Shown here one piece after another: positions 16,600-24,828 of a DNA stretch of 64,000 nt (positions within the stretch are counted from its first letter, which is position 1; each line of letters starts with the position of its first letter). The stretch comes from Hoylesella pleuritidis JCM 14110 (lineage in GTDB: Bacteria; Bacteroidota; Bacteroidia; Bacteroidales; Bacteroidaceae), in NCBI RefSeq assembly GCF_000613725.1, contig NZ_BAJN01000014.1, positions 1 to 64,000 on the forward strand. The letters run 5' to 3'. Both the position numbers and the translations under genes were made by a program. The notes beneath the pieces were generated by a model that made no database searches, was not told where the DNA came from, and worked only from the letters and a program-made list of their open reading frames with translations.

Positions 16600-18894
16600 C
16601 TATTTCATTTTCATTTGCTTGATTTTCTCTACATAAGCATCAATGACAGCCACGGCAGTAATGTTGACAATGTCGCGGACAGAGCTCTCGAAGTCAGTGA
16701 AATGAATAGGTTTGTTCAGTCCCATCTGAATCGGACCGATAATTTCGGCATCTGCATCCAAGGCTTGAAGCAGCTTGTAGCTACCATTGGCACTGCTGAT
16801 ATTGGGAAAAACAAGTGTATTGACGTCGAGCCCTTTGAGGCGGGTGAAAGGATATTTGTCGTCGCGCAGTTCGCGATTGAGGGCGAAGTTTACTTGCATC
16901 TCGCCGTCAATGGCTAAATCGGGATACTGTTGCTGCAATTGGGCCACGGCATTGTGTACTTCCAAAGAACTGCCGTGATCGTCGGTTCCGAAGTTGGAAT
17001 AGCTGATCATTGCAATGTGCGGTTCATCGTTGAAAAAGCGAACAGTGTGCGCACTGAGCCGCGCTACATCAATGAGAACATCCTGGTTGGGATGGCGGTT
17101 GATCAGCGTGTCGGCGATATAATAAGTTCCTTTCTTGGTATTGAGAATGTGCATCGTACCGAAGGTTTTGTAATCGGGACGGATACCGATGACTTCTTTA
17201 GCCACCTTGATCGTATTGGAATAGCGTGTGTAGAGCCCCGTGATGAATGTATCGGCTTCGCCGGTCTCTACCATCATCATTCCGAAATAGTTGCGTTCGT
17301 ACATTTTGTCGTAGGCTTCTTGGAAAGTGTAGCCCTGACGAGCGCGTTTTTCAAAAAGATGTTTGGCGAAAGTGGCACGGCGACCCTGCTCTTGATCGGC
17401 TCGCATATCAATGATTTGGATATCGCTTAGGTCGAGTTTCAGGCGTTGTGCTTGCCGGCGAATGCGATCGGAATTGCCCAACAGAATAGGAAAACACATT
17501 CCTTCCTGCTTGGCTTGTACGGCAGCTTTCATCATTGTGGGATGTCCGCCTTCGGCAAATACCACGCGTTGTGGATGACGCCGAGCCGTATCGTGGAGCT
17601 TCTGCGTGAGTTTGGTTTCTTGTCCGAGCATCTGTAAGAGCGTACTCTTATAGGCTTCCCAATCCGTAATCGTGCGACGTGCCACGCCACTTTCTATCGC
17701 AGCTTTGGCCACAGCAGCGCTTACCTCTGTAATCAGACGTGGATCAACAGGCTTGGGGATGAAGTATTTCGGACCGAAAGTCAGATCATTGACGTGATAA
17801 ACATCGTTCACCACATCGGGAACGGGTTGTTTTGCCAACGCGGCGATAGCCTGCACGGCAGCCATTTTCATCTCTTCGTTGATAGCTTTGGCGTGTACAT
17901 CAAGTGCGCCTCGAAAGATATAGGGAAAGCCAATAACGTTGTTTATCTGGTTGGGATAGTCTGACCTACCTGTCGACATCAACACATCGGGCCGACTATT
18001 CACAGCATCTTCGTAAGAGATTTCGGGCACGGGATTGGCCAGGGCGAAGACAATCGGATTCTTGCTCATCGATTTGATCATCTCTTGCGTCAGAATATTG
18101 CCTTTTGAAAGGCCAACGAACACATCCGCATTCTTGATGGCCTCTTCGAGCGTATGCACGTCTTGCCGGCTCGTTGCGAATAAAGCCTTCTGTGAAGTCA
18201 GTTGCTTTCGCTCTTTCGTAATCACGCCCTTAGAGTCGAGCATTACGATGTTCTCTTTGCGGGCGCCCAGCGCACAATACATCTTTGTACACGAAATGGC
18301 TGCTGCCCCAGCTCCGTTGACTACAATTTTTACCTTCCTGATATCCTTTCCCGCCACTTCGAGTGCGTTCTTTAATCCCGCGGCCGAGATGATGGCAGTA
18401 CCATGCTGGTCGTCGTGCATCACCGGAATGTCGAGCGTTTTCTTCAATCGCTCCTCAATATAGAAGCATTCAGGAGCCTTGATGTCTTCCAAATTGATGC
18501 CGCCGAATGTTGGGGCGATTTTCTCTACGGTCTCGCAGAACTTCTCGGGATCTTTTTCGGCCACCTCGATATCGAAGACATCGATGCCGCCGTAAATCTT
18601 AAATAGCAGTCCTTTCCCTTCCATTACGGGCTTGCCGCTCATTGCCCCGATGTCGCCGAGCCCCAAGACTGCTGTTCCATTGCTGATTACGGCCACTAAG
18701 TTTCCCTTGTCCGTATATTTGTAAACATCATTGGGCGACTTCTGGATTTCGAGACACGGATAAGCTACTCCGGGCGAATAAGCCAGACTCAGATCCGTTT
18801 GTGTATGATAAGGTTTGGTGGGTTTGACTTCGATCTTTCCCGGTCGGCCATTCCGGTGATATTCAAGTGCGGCCTCTTTTGTTACTTGTACCAT
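16600..18894 (-). CDS. maeB: NADP-dependent malic enzyme with C-terminal phosphotransacetylase-like domain
   Basis: 764-residue two-domain enzyme. The N-terminal about 430 residues are malic enzyme, converting malate plus NADP+ to pyruvate, CO2 and NADPH. They show SLAYSPGVAYPCLEI, VMHDDQHGTAIIS and the nucleotide motif VVNGAGAAAISC. The C-terminal about 330 residues resemble phosphate acetyl/butyryltransferase (VVFAEGGHPTMMKAAVQA, IGPIQMGLNKPIHF). In MaeB enzymes this domain is regulatory and lacks transferase activity. Length is normal. A TAACTTTG box on the minus strand at 18920-18927 lies close to the start. A divergent TetR gene begins 100 nt away and is an obvious candidate regulator, though that is inferred. 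Confidence 0.95.
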   Translation of the reverse strand: MVQVTKEAALEYHRNGRPGKIEVKPTKPYHTQTDLSLAYSPGVAYPCLEIQKSPNDVYKYTDKGNLVAVISNGTAVLGLGDIGAMSGKPVMEGKGLLFKIYGGIDVFDIEVAEKDPEKFCETVEKIAPTFGGINLEDIKAPECFYIEERLKKTLDIPVMHDDQHGTAIISAAGLKNALEVAGKDIRKVKIVVNGAGAAAISCTKMYCALGARKENIVMLDSKGVITKERKQLTSQKALFATSRQDVHTLEEAIKNADVFVGLSKGNILTQEMIKSMSKNPIVFALANPVPEISYEDAVNSRPDVLMSTGRSDYPNQINNVIGFPYIFRGALDVHAKAINEEMKMAAVQAIAALAKQPVPDVVNDVYHVNDLTFGPKYFIPKPVDPRLITEVSAAVAKAAIESGVARRTITDWEAYKSTLLQMLGQETKLTQKLHDTARRHPQRVVFAEGGHPTMMKAAVQAKQEGMCFPILLGNSDRIRRQAQRLKLDLSDIQIIDMRADQEQGRRATFAKHLFEKRARQGYTFQEAYDKMYERNYFGMMMVETGEADTFITGLYTRYSNTIKVAKEVIGIRPDYKTFGTMHILNTKKGTYYIADTLINRHPNQDVLIDVARLSAHTVRFFNDEPHIAMISYSNFGTDDHGSSLEVHNAVAQLQQQYPDLAIDGEMQVNFALNRELRDDKYPFTRLKGLDVNTLVFPNISSANGSYKLLQALDADAEIIGPIQMGLNKPIHFTDFESSVRDIVNITAVAVIDAYVEKIKQMKMK

Positions 18895-18919
18895 TTTCGA
18901 ATATTTTATTGTCGAATCG

Positions 18920-18927
18920 CAAAGTTA
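18920..18927 (-). promoter_or_regulatory. Promoter -7 box (TAACTTTG) of malic enzyme gene
   Basis: The reverse strand reads TAACTTTG 25 nt before the ATG at 18894. No good TTTG -33 element is visible. It faces away from the TetR promoter box at 18969-18976. Confidence 0.55.
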
Positions 18928-18968
18928 CGAAAAAATGGCTTAACACATCCTTTTTTCATTCTTTTTTG

Positions 18969-18976
18969 TAACTTTG
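18969..18976 (+). promoter_or_regulatory. Promoter -7 box (TAACTTTG) of TetR regulator gene
   Basis: TAACTTTG lies 18 nt before the ATG at 18995, giving a very short leader. The -33 element is poor. Confidence 0.55.
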
Positions 18977-18994
18977 CACGACAAAAGATTGGGT

Positions 18995-19657
18995 ATGCGG
19001 AAAACTGTTACACCGACGAAATATCGCCAAGAGCTGAAAGAGCGCATCTTGAAAACCGCTATGGCAGAGTTTAAGCAGCGTGGGGTCAAAGCGGTAAAGA
19101 TGGATGATATTGCAAATAAATTATCCATTTCGAAGCGCACATTATATGAGGTTTATGCTAATAAAGAAGACTTGCTTCTTGCTGGCTTGCGTCGGGAAGT
19201 GGAAGAAGAAGACGAGGCAATGCACTGTTTCTGTGAAAAGCCAGGGCTAAATGTTTTGGAGATATGCATTGAATTTTTTCATCTCAAAATGCGAAAATTA
19301 TCCGCCATCAATCCGCTGTTCTTTTCTGAACTGTATAAATACAGTCGAGTGGTGAACTTTTTACAGAAAAAGCACGAGCGGAACGACGAGCACGCAAAGA
19401 TTATTTTTGCGCGGGGCATCAAGGAGGGAGTGTTTCGCAATGATTTCGATTACGACTTGATGATTCGCCTCAACAATACCGTGATGGCCTATGTTATGGA
19501 GGAGCAACTGTATAAAGAATATGGTATGGCAGGTATCTTCCGTAATGTCGTTTTGTTGTTTATGCGTGGTTATTGTACGCTGAAAGGTTTAGAGATTTTA
19601 GACCGTTCGTTAGAACGTTGGCCGGCAGATACCAATTACTTCGCTGTTAACGGCTAA
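18995..19657 (+). CDS. TetR/AcrR family transcriptional regulator
   Basis: 220-residue one-component regulator. The N-terminal helix-turn-helix is clear: ILKTAMAEFKQRGVKAVKMDDIANKLSISKRTLYEVYANKEDLLLAG (about residues 18-65). The variable C-terminal helical ligand domain has no residues that name a ligand. The ATG at 18995 is used because an upstream in-frame TTG falls inside the promoter box. It is divergent from the malic enzyme gene with only 100 nt between starts, so shared or reciprocal control is likely but not shown. No obvious operator palindrome stands out in the gap. Confidence 0.92.
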   Translation: MRKTVTPTKYRQELKERILKTAMAEFKQRGVKAVKMDDIANKLSISKRTLYEVYANKEDLLLAGLRREVEEEDEAMHCFCEKPGLNVLEICIEFFHLKMRKLSAINPLFFSELYKYSRVVNFLQKKHERNDEHAKIIFARGIKEGVFRNDFDYDLMIRLNNTVMAYVMEEQLYKEYGMAGIFRNVVLLFMRGYCTLKGLEILDRSLERWPADTNYFAVNG

Positions 19658-19709
19658 ATACACGGGCCTTTTTTTCGCAAAAGTCCTTTCGCTTTCGACG
19701 AAAAATGAG

Positions 19710-19717
19710 TAGCTTTG
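19710..19717 (+). promoter_or_regulatory. Promoter -7 box (TAGCTTTG) of mazG
   Basis: TAGCTTTG lies 20 nt before the ATG at 19737, with a near-match TTTC -33 element at 19687-19690. Confidence 0.5.
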
Positions 19718-19736
19718 CAGTGCTAAATCATATAAT

Positions 19737-20525
19737 ATGCATACGAGAGAAGAGAAACTGGAAGCTTTTGGACGTTTGTTGGATGTGCAGGACGAGTTAC
19801 GCGAAAAATGTCCTTGGGACAGAAAACAGACCAATGAAAGCCTGCGTCCTAACACGATAGAGGAAGTCTTTGAACTGTGTGATGCTTTGTTGAAAGGAGA
19901 CAAAATACATATCAGGGAAGAGTTGGGAGATGTGCTGGAACACATCGTTTTCTATTCGATTATCGGTAGTGAGACCGGAGATTTCGATATTGCTGATATC
20001 TGTAATCACGAAGCCGACAAGTTGATTTCACGTCATCCGCATATCTATGGCGATGCGAAAGCCGACAATGTAGAGCAAGTTTTGCAGACGTGGGAGCAGA
20101 TTAAGCAGCGGGAAGAGAATGGATATAGACGTGTGTTGTCGGGTGTTCCCAATGCACTTCCGGCTTTGATCAAAGCTTATCGGATACAGGATAAGGCTCG
20201 GAACGTGGGATTCGACTGGCAAGATAAAACCGATGTGTGGGAAAAAGTGCGTGAGGAGTTGGATGAATTGGAGATAGAATTAAAGCGTGGAGACAAGGAG
20301 CGGTCTACCCAAGAACTTGGAGATTTCCTGTTCAGTGTCATCAATGCTGCCCGACTTTACCACCTGAATCCTGATAATGCACTTGAACATACCAACCAGA
20401 AGTTTATGGTTCGTTTCAATTACGTAGAAGATCAGGCTATCAAGGAGAATAAATCACTGAAAGATATGACGCTGACGGAGATGGATCGGTTATGGAATGA
20501 GGCTAAGAAAATGGAAAGAATTTAA
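19737..20525 (+). CDS. mazG: Nucleoside triphosphate pyrophosphohydrolase MazG
   Basis: 262-residue MazG that hydrolyses (d)NTPs to the monophosphate and pyrophosphate, cleaning aberrant nucleotides from the pool and affecting ppGpp balance in some bacteria. Two MazG domains are visible. The N-terminal one has EEVFELCDALLKGDKIHIREELGDVLEHIVF, with the EExxE...ExxD metal-binding pattern. The C-terminal one has REELDELEIELKRGDKERSTQELGDFLFSVINAARLY. The length matches full two-domain MazG. It is followed 20 nt later by a lipoprotein gene and then rnz, probably in one transcript. Confidence 0.96.
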   Translation: MHTREEKLEAFGRLLDVQDELREKCPWDRKQTNESLRPNTIEEVFELCDALLKGDKIHIREELGDVLEHIVFYSIIGSETGDFDIADICNHEADKLISRHPHIYGDAKADNVEQVLQTWEQIKQREENGYRRVLSGVPNALPALIKAYRIQDKARNVGFDWQDKTDVWEKVREELDELEIELKRGDKERSTQELGDFLFSVINAARLYHLNPDNALEHTNQKFMVRFNYVEDQAIKENKSLKDMTLTEMDRLWNEAKKMERI

Positions 20526-20545
20526 ATGAAATAAATCAATTGGAT

Positions 20546-21109
20546 ATGAAGAAACCAGCTCTTTTGATAGGATTTTGTATTGTACTCTCCGCTTTCTTCG
20601 GTTGCAAAGACACCAAGAATACGCAAGGTTCGAGTAATGGCTCGGATAGTTTGGGGGGTAAGGGGGCCTTTGCCGACTCGACCGTTTATGGTGTTTGCGG
20701 AGAAGAAACGGCAATGCATACGTTGCAACTTATCACGGATCAGGGTGATACATTGAGCTTCTTGATCAATGCGGACAATGAGGAACGTGTACAGGGCGGT
20801 TTGCTTGCAGGCGATCGAATGGCCGTTGTAGCCGGGAAAACAGTCGACGGAGAACGTACGGCGAAAGAAGTCATCAATCTGACAACGTTAATTGGTAAAT
20901 GGACTAGTCTCGACAAGAATTTTGAGATACAAGAAGGCGGCAACGTAAAATCTTATGTAGAGGCTGAGAACAATCCTTGGACGGCGTGGAAGATATGCAA
21001 TGGTAAACTGCTGTTGAATAAAGACACATTCACGATCAATAAGTTGGGAGCCGACAGTTTGTACTTAGAAAATGAGAAAGGTATATTTTCTTTCAAACGC
21101 CAAAAGTAA
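20546..21109 (+). CDS. Lipocalin-like/NlpE-like lipoprotein of unknown function
   Basis: 187-residue lipoprotein. The signal peptide ends in a lipobox (AFFGC), followed by a Ser/Asn/Gly-rich linker and then a small OB-like beta region (LQLITDQGDTLSFLINAD). The C-terminal lipocalin-like block (LIGKWTSLDKNFEIQEGGNV ... KICNGKLLLNKDTFTINKLGADSLYLEN) is found in many Bacteroidota lipoproteins. An in-frame TTG lies two codons upstream, and the ATG at 20546 gives the cleaner signal peptide. It lies between mazG and rnz, with 2 nt before the rnz GTG. No ligand or function can be assigned. Confidence 0.85.
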   Translation: MKKPALLIGFCIVLSAFFGCKDTKNTQGSSNGSDSLGGKGAFADSTVYGVCGEETAMHTLQLITDQGDTLSFLINADNEERVQGGLLAGDRMAVVAGKTVDGERTAKEVINLTTLIGKWTSLDKNFEIQEGGNVKSYVEAENNPWTAWKICNGKLLLNKDTFTINKLGADSLYLENEKGIFSFKRQK

Positions 21110-21111
21110 CG

Positions 21112-22032
21112 GTGGAATCATTCAAGGTTCATATTCTGGGATGCGGAAGCGCTTTGCCAACATTACGCCATAATCCGTCTTCACAGTTGATAGAGATTCG
21201 TGAGAAGTTTTTTATGGTCGATTGTGGCGAAGGTACACAGATTCAATTGCGCCGTTCTCGTACACATTTCAGTCGGATCAGTGCTGTTTTCATTTCCCAT
21301 TTGCACGGAGATCATTGTTTCGGACTGATCGGAATGATTTCCACTTTCGGTATGCTGGGACGTACCGCACCGCTACACATTTATGCAACAGCTGAATTCA
21401 AACCGATGCTGGATGCCCAAATGGAGATGTTTTGCAGAGGACTTGAGTTTGAAGTCATCTTTCATCCCGTCAGCACTATATTGCATCAAACCGTTTACGA
21501 AGATAAAAGTCTCACGGTGGAGACAATCCCTTTGGACCACAGAATTGCCTGCTGCGGATACCTTTTCAGAGAAAAAGGCACATTACCGCACATTCGTCGG
21601 GATATGATCGACTTTTACCATATCCCTATTAGTCAAATCAATAACATCAAGAACGGAGCAGATTGGACGACGAACGACGGCGAGGTAATTGTTAACAGTC
21701 GACTCACTTATCCCGCAGCAGCTCCTCGTTCTTATGCCTATTGCAGCGATACACGTTATATTCCGACCTTATATAAATTGGTAAAGGGTGCAACACTACT
21801 CTATCACGAGGCTACTTACACCACCGAATATGCCCGACACGCCAAGCAATATTATCACAGCACCGCTGCTCAAGCTGCTCAAGTGGCCCACGATGCACAA
21901 GTCGGTAGGTTGGTATTAGGCCATTACAGTGCTCGGTTTGACGATGAAACAGTACTCTTAAACGAGGCTAAAGCTATCTTTGAAAATACAATTCTATCGA
22001 ATGAAGGTTTGGTTATTGATGTAAAAGAATAA
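21112..22032 (+). CDS. rnz: Ribonuclease Z (tRNA 3'-processing endonuclease)
   Basis: 306-residue metallo-beta-lactamase-fold nuclease that removes 3' trailers from tRNA precursors. The zinc-binding signature is SHLHGDHCFGLIG (HxHxDH). Later ligands lie in the YCSDTRY and LLYHEATY blocks and in VLGHYSARF, all as expected for RNase Z. It begins with GTG 2 nt after the previous stop, and the N-terminal strand (FKVHILGCGSALPT) is in place, so the start is reliable. Size is normal. Confidence 0.96.
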   Translation: MESFKVHILGCGSALPTLRHNPSSQLIEIREKFFMVDCGEGTQIQLRRSRTHFSRISAVFISHLHGDHCFGLIGMISTFGMLGRTAPLHIYATAEFKPMLDAQMEMFCRGLEFEVIFHPVSTILHQTVYEDKSLTVETIPLDHRIACCGYLFREKGTLPHIRRDMIDFYHIPISQINNIKNGADWTTNDGEVIVNSRLTYPAAAPRSYAYCSDTRYIPTLYKLVKGATLLYHEATYTTEYARHAKQYYHSTAAQAAQVAHDAQVGRLVLGHYSARFDDETVLLNEAKAIFENTILSNEGLVIDVKE

Positions 22033-22093
22033 TTTATGTTAACTTAATTGGCAAAGAGTTATTGAGATAGTATCTGTTTTGGAGAAAATCAAT

Positions 22094-22101
22094 TACATTT
22101 G
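22094..22101 (+). promoter_or_regulatory. Promoter -7 box (TACATTTG) before the small secreted protein gene
   Basis: TACATTTG lies 28 nt upstream of the ATG at 22130. A TTTG at 22078-22081 is too close to act as a normal -33 element. Confidence 0.45.
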
Positions 22102-22129
22102 CATAGAGTTTCAATAAAATGCATCGCTT

Positions 22130-22438
22130 ATGATCAGAAATATACTTATAGCAACGTTTTTTGTAACTTTATGGTTCGGAATCCCTGCAACAGCCGAGGC
22201 AGAACAAATAATTGAGGTTATGGATAATAATGTTCAGAAGGTCACAATATCCATAACCGAATCGACTTTACACATTACCGGAGCCAATGGTGAAGTTCTT
22301 AATGTTTATAACTTAGCAGGTGTTCGTGTATTAAGTTTTAAAGTCGACGGTGCAGATAAGCATTATGAGCTCAACCTTCCGAAAGGTTGTTATATTTTGA
22401 AAGTAGGTAAAGTAGTCCGTAAAATATCAATCCGATAG
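22130..22438 (+). CDS. Small secreted protein consisting of a C-terminal sorting-like domain
   Basis: 102 residues. A signal peptide runs to about residue 24 (TAEA). The rest resembles only the terminal beta-sandwich of type IX-secreted cargo or Bacteroidota T9SS-type-A tails: LHITGANGEVLNVYNLAGVRVLSFKVDG, then LPKGCYILKVGKVVRKISIR. In normal cargo this domain follows a large catalytic part, and here there is none. It could be a stand-alone domain protein, a remnant of a larger gene or a folding decoy. It has its own TACATTTG box and lies 34 nt before the L,D-transpeptidase frame. Confidence 0.72.
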   Translation: MIRNILIATFFVTLWFGIPATAEAEQIIEVMDNNVQKVTISITESTLHITGANGEVLNVYNLAGVRVLSFKVDGADKHYELNLPKGCYILKVGKVVRKISIR

Positions 22439-22472
22439 TTCACTTTGGAATCTTTCAGATATTTCTTCTTTT

Positions 22473-24002
22473 TTGTTTTTCGTGGTGTTTACATTAGTAT
22501 CGTGCCGCGAAAAACAAACAAATCCCAATCATAATTTATCCTTAGCTGCTTATGAAGATATGCAAGTAACCGAGTTCAGGATGAATCCACATCTCATACG
22601 GGCAGCTATTGGTAGATTGGCTACGGTTGACAGGGACTCTATGACGGCCGACTTCAAAACCAAAAAATACTACTTCCGTCACAGCCCTTTCCTGTGGATA
22701 GATCGCCACGGAGTTGATTACAGAGCTGATACATTGCTTGCTTATCTCCGTCAGGTGGATAAAATGGGATTCAGTTCGGAACGATTTCGTGTGCAGCAAA
22801 TTACACAAGACCTTGACAGATTACGTAGATTGCAAGTTGGTCAGTCTATTAATACGATATTGGCGCGCCTTGAATACAATCTTACCAAAGCTTATCTGCG
22901 TTATGTGATAGGGCAACGTTTCGGCTTTGTTAATCCAAAATACGTTTTCAATAGGCTTGACATTTACAAGCAAGATTCGTTAAACATCTCTTATCGTGGT
23001 CTTTTTGATATCGGGATGGATCGTCCTGGTCCTAAATTTTACCACACGGCACTGCGCAAGATCAGTGCAGACAGCGTGAGCGAGTATTTAAAAGAAATAC
23101 AGCCTCGTAATAAGTTGTACCATCGTTTGATAGCAGTGCTTAACAGCAATGATGTTTCTCTTGCCGGAAAAGAAAAACTTTTGTGTAACATCGAGCGATG
23201 TCGGTGGCGTTTGAATGACTCTCCCGATCGTCATTCAAAATATGTATGGGTCAACATTCCGTCATTTCATTTGTTGGCAGTAGACAACGACAGCGTACTG
23301 TCTATGCGTATCGGATGTGGATCTATGGACACGAAGACCCCACAGTTAACAAGTTTTATCAATCGGATGGATGTCAATCCACAATGGGTTATACCGCGAA
23401 GTATTATTGAGCGGGACATCATTCGCCACGCAGGAAATAAAAGATATTTCGACGAACGGAGATTTTTCGTTCGTGAACGGCGCACAGGAAAACGGATAGA
23501 TATTGCCGGTGTGACTCCTGCGATGCTTCAAAGCAAAAATTATTTAGTTGTTCAGGAAGGTGGCGAAGGCAACTCCTTAGGACGTATTATCTTTCGTTTC
23601 AACAACAATTTTTCCGTTTTTCTGCACGACACTTCATCCAAAGACGTTTTCCGTCAGGATAATCGCGGTGTGTCTCACGGTTGTATTCGTATAGAAAAAC
23701 CGTTTGAATTAGCAGTCTTTTTATTAGATAACAAGGACGCAGAAATCATTAATAAAATTCGTTATTCAATGGAGGCAGATGTCAGCAACATTGGACATCA
23801 ATCGGAAAATGCGGATAGGAAGTCTCCCGAGAAAGTCTTGGACCGTTCCCGATTGATTGGAAGCCTACCGTTGAAAACACCTGTTCCGTTATTCATTACT
23901 TATTATACGATTTATCCATCACCCCAGGGCACATTGCAAGTGTTCAACGATGTATACGGTTTCGATCGTGTAATTTATAATCATCTGCGCAATTACAGAT
24001 AA
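22473..24002 (+). CDS. L,D-transpeptidase (YkuD domain) lipoprotein
   Basis: About 509-residue envelope enzyme expected to make 3-3 crosslinks in peptidoglycan or attach proteins to it. The catalytic motif is HDTSSKDVF ... GVSHGCIRIEKP, with nucleophile Cys in SHGCIR. The upstream half is a helical scaffold region like that of YcbB/LdtD, including WVNIPSFHLLAVD and QWVIPRSII. A short signal with lipobox LVSC precedes CREKQ. The start is uncertain. The TTG at 22473 is used, but the frame stays open to about 22416, and an early frame error cannot be excluded because the signal peptide is short. It ends 8 nt before the next gene. Confidence 0.87.
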   Translation: MFFVVFTLVSCREKQTNPNHNLSLAAYEDMQVTEFRMNPHLIRAAIGRLATVDRDSMTADFKTKKYYFRHSPFLWIDRHGVDYRADTLLAYLRQVDKMGFSSERFRVQQITQDLDRLRRLQVGQSINTILARLEYNLTKAYLRYVIGQRFGFVNPKYVFNRLDIYKQDSLNISYRGLFDIGMDRPGPKFYHTALRKISADSVSEYLKEIQPRNKLYHRLIAVLNSNDVSLAGKEKLLCNIERCRWRLNDSPDRHSKYVWVNIPSFHLLAVDNDSVLSMRIGCGSMDTKTPQLTSFINRMDVNPQWVIPRSIIERDIIRHAGNKRYFDERRFFVRERRTGKRIDIAGVTPAMLQSKNYLVVQEGGEGNSLGRIIFRFNNNFSVFLHDTSSKDVFRQDNRGVSHGCIRIEKPFELAVFLLDNKDAEIINKIRYSMEADVSNIGHQSENADRKSPEKVLDRSRLIGSLPLKTPVPLFITYYTIYPSPQGTLQVFNDVYGFDRVIYNHLRNYR

Positions 24003-24010
24003 TTATTCCG

Positions 24011-24283
24011 ATGACATCAGACGAAAAACGTATGCTTGCAAGGTTATCGGATTCTACAACCCGACGACAGACTTTTGCCGAATTGGTATACCGATACCGT
24101 GAACCGCTGTATTGGAAAATACACCATATCGTCATAACTCATCCCATTTATCGTGAAATGGTAATCAAGCAGCGTGTACTTTTCGATCAAATGCATCGTT
24201 ATCATTATATAGATACGTCAGTCGATAAGACTTGTCAAGAGGCTGTACGTATGATGGATGAGAACGATATGGAGATTAAATGA
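24011..24283 (+). CDS. Short protein resembling only the N-terminal part of an ECF sigma factor
   Basis: 90 residues. The first about 45 residues (MLARLSDSTTRRQTFAELVYRYREPLYWKIHHIVITH) read like the start of region 2 of Bacteroidota extracytoplasmic-function sigma factors. The core-binding and -10-recognition helices that should follow are replaced by unrelated sequence, and region 4 is absent. It starts 8 nt after the L,D-transpeptidase stop. It could be a decayed sigma factor, an anti-sigma-like decoy or chance. I see no single frameshift that restores a full sigma factor. Confidence 0.55.
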   Translation: MTSDEKRMLARLSDSTTRRQTFAELVYRYREPLYWKIHHIVITHPIYREMVIKQRVLFDQMHRYHYIDTSVDKTCQEAVRMMDENDMEIK

Positions 24284-24506
24284 TTGCGGCAAGCCCATCA
24301 CGCGAAGTTTTTGAAGATTCTTTCAGCGGGTAAAGTGATGAGAGTTATCAAGGCAGAAAATAATTTCATAGGATAGCTTTCAAGCGGATGACTCCTACAT
24401 GATGTCTTGATTATTTTCAGGTCAGATTTTGAGCAAATAGCACAGAAATTTAAATTATCATTTACTTGTATGTTATTGTAAACCAGATAGATATAGATTG
24501 TTTTCT

Positions 24507-24594
24507 AATTAACCGTTAATTGCCTTGCAACTAACGGTTAATTGCACGCCGTTTAACGGCTTTTTACAGTGTAATTAACAGCATTTCAGAACTT
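24507..24594. repeat. 22-bp periodic array, TTAACGGTTAA type, four units
   Basis: Units begin at 24507, 24529, 24551 and 24573, each exactly 22 bp. The first two share TTAACCGTTAATTGC and CTAACGGTTAATTGC, the third has TTTAACGGC and the fourth AATTAACAG. There are no unique spacers, so it is not a CRISPR array. Confidence 0.65.
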
Positions 24595-24774
24595 CATTCG
24601 ATTTTAGGTGTATAGTTATAAAAAGATAAACGATGCAAAATGAATGGTGAGACGAACTGTTGTATCCAGCCGATGAGCCAAGTTCCAATGCTCATTTATC
24701 CATTGTCTGATACTTTCCCAGCCAAAGTCTTGATCGATATCACGTGATGATTTGTTAATAAATAGATATAGAAT

Positions 24775-24805
24775 TTTGTGTTTTCAAATATATTTCATAA
24801 ATTTG
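24775..24805 (+). promoter_or_regulatory. Consensus promoter (TTTG-19 nt-TAAATTTG)
   Basis: The -33 TTTG is at 24775-24778 and the -7 TAAATTTG at 24798-24805, with 19-nt spacing. It lies 23 nt before the ATG at 24829, which has AAAGGAGA as ribosome-binding site. Confidence 0.7.
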
Positions 24806-24828
24806 TCGACAAAAGGAGAAACGCTGTT

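Larger units (their letters stand above)
24284..24828. other. Intergenic region with 22-bp array, no gene seen
   Basis: 545 bp with no supported coding frame. It contains the TTAACGGTTAA-type 22-bp array at 24507-24594 and ends with a consensus promoter for the WG-repeat gene. The 24284-24500 part is unremarkable AT-rich sequence. Confidence 0.55.
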
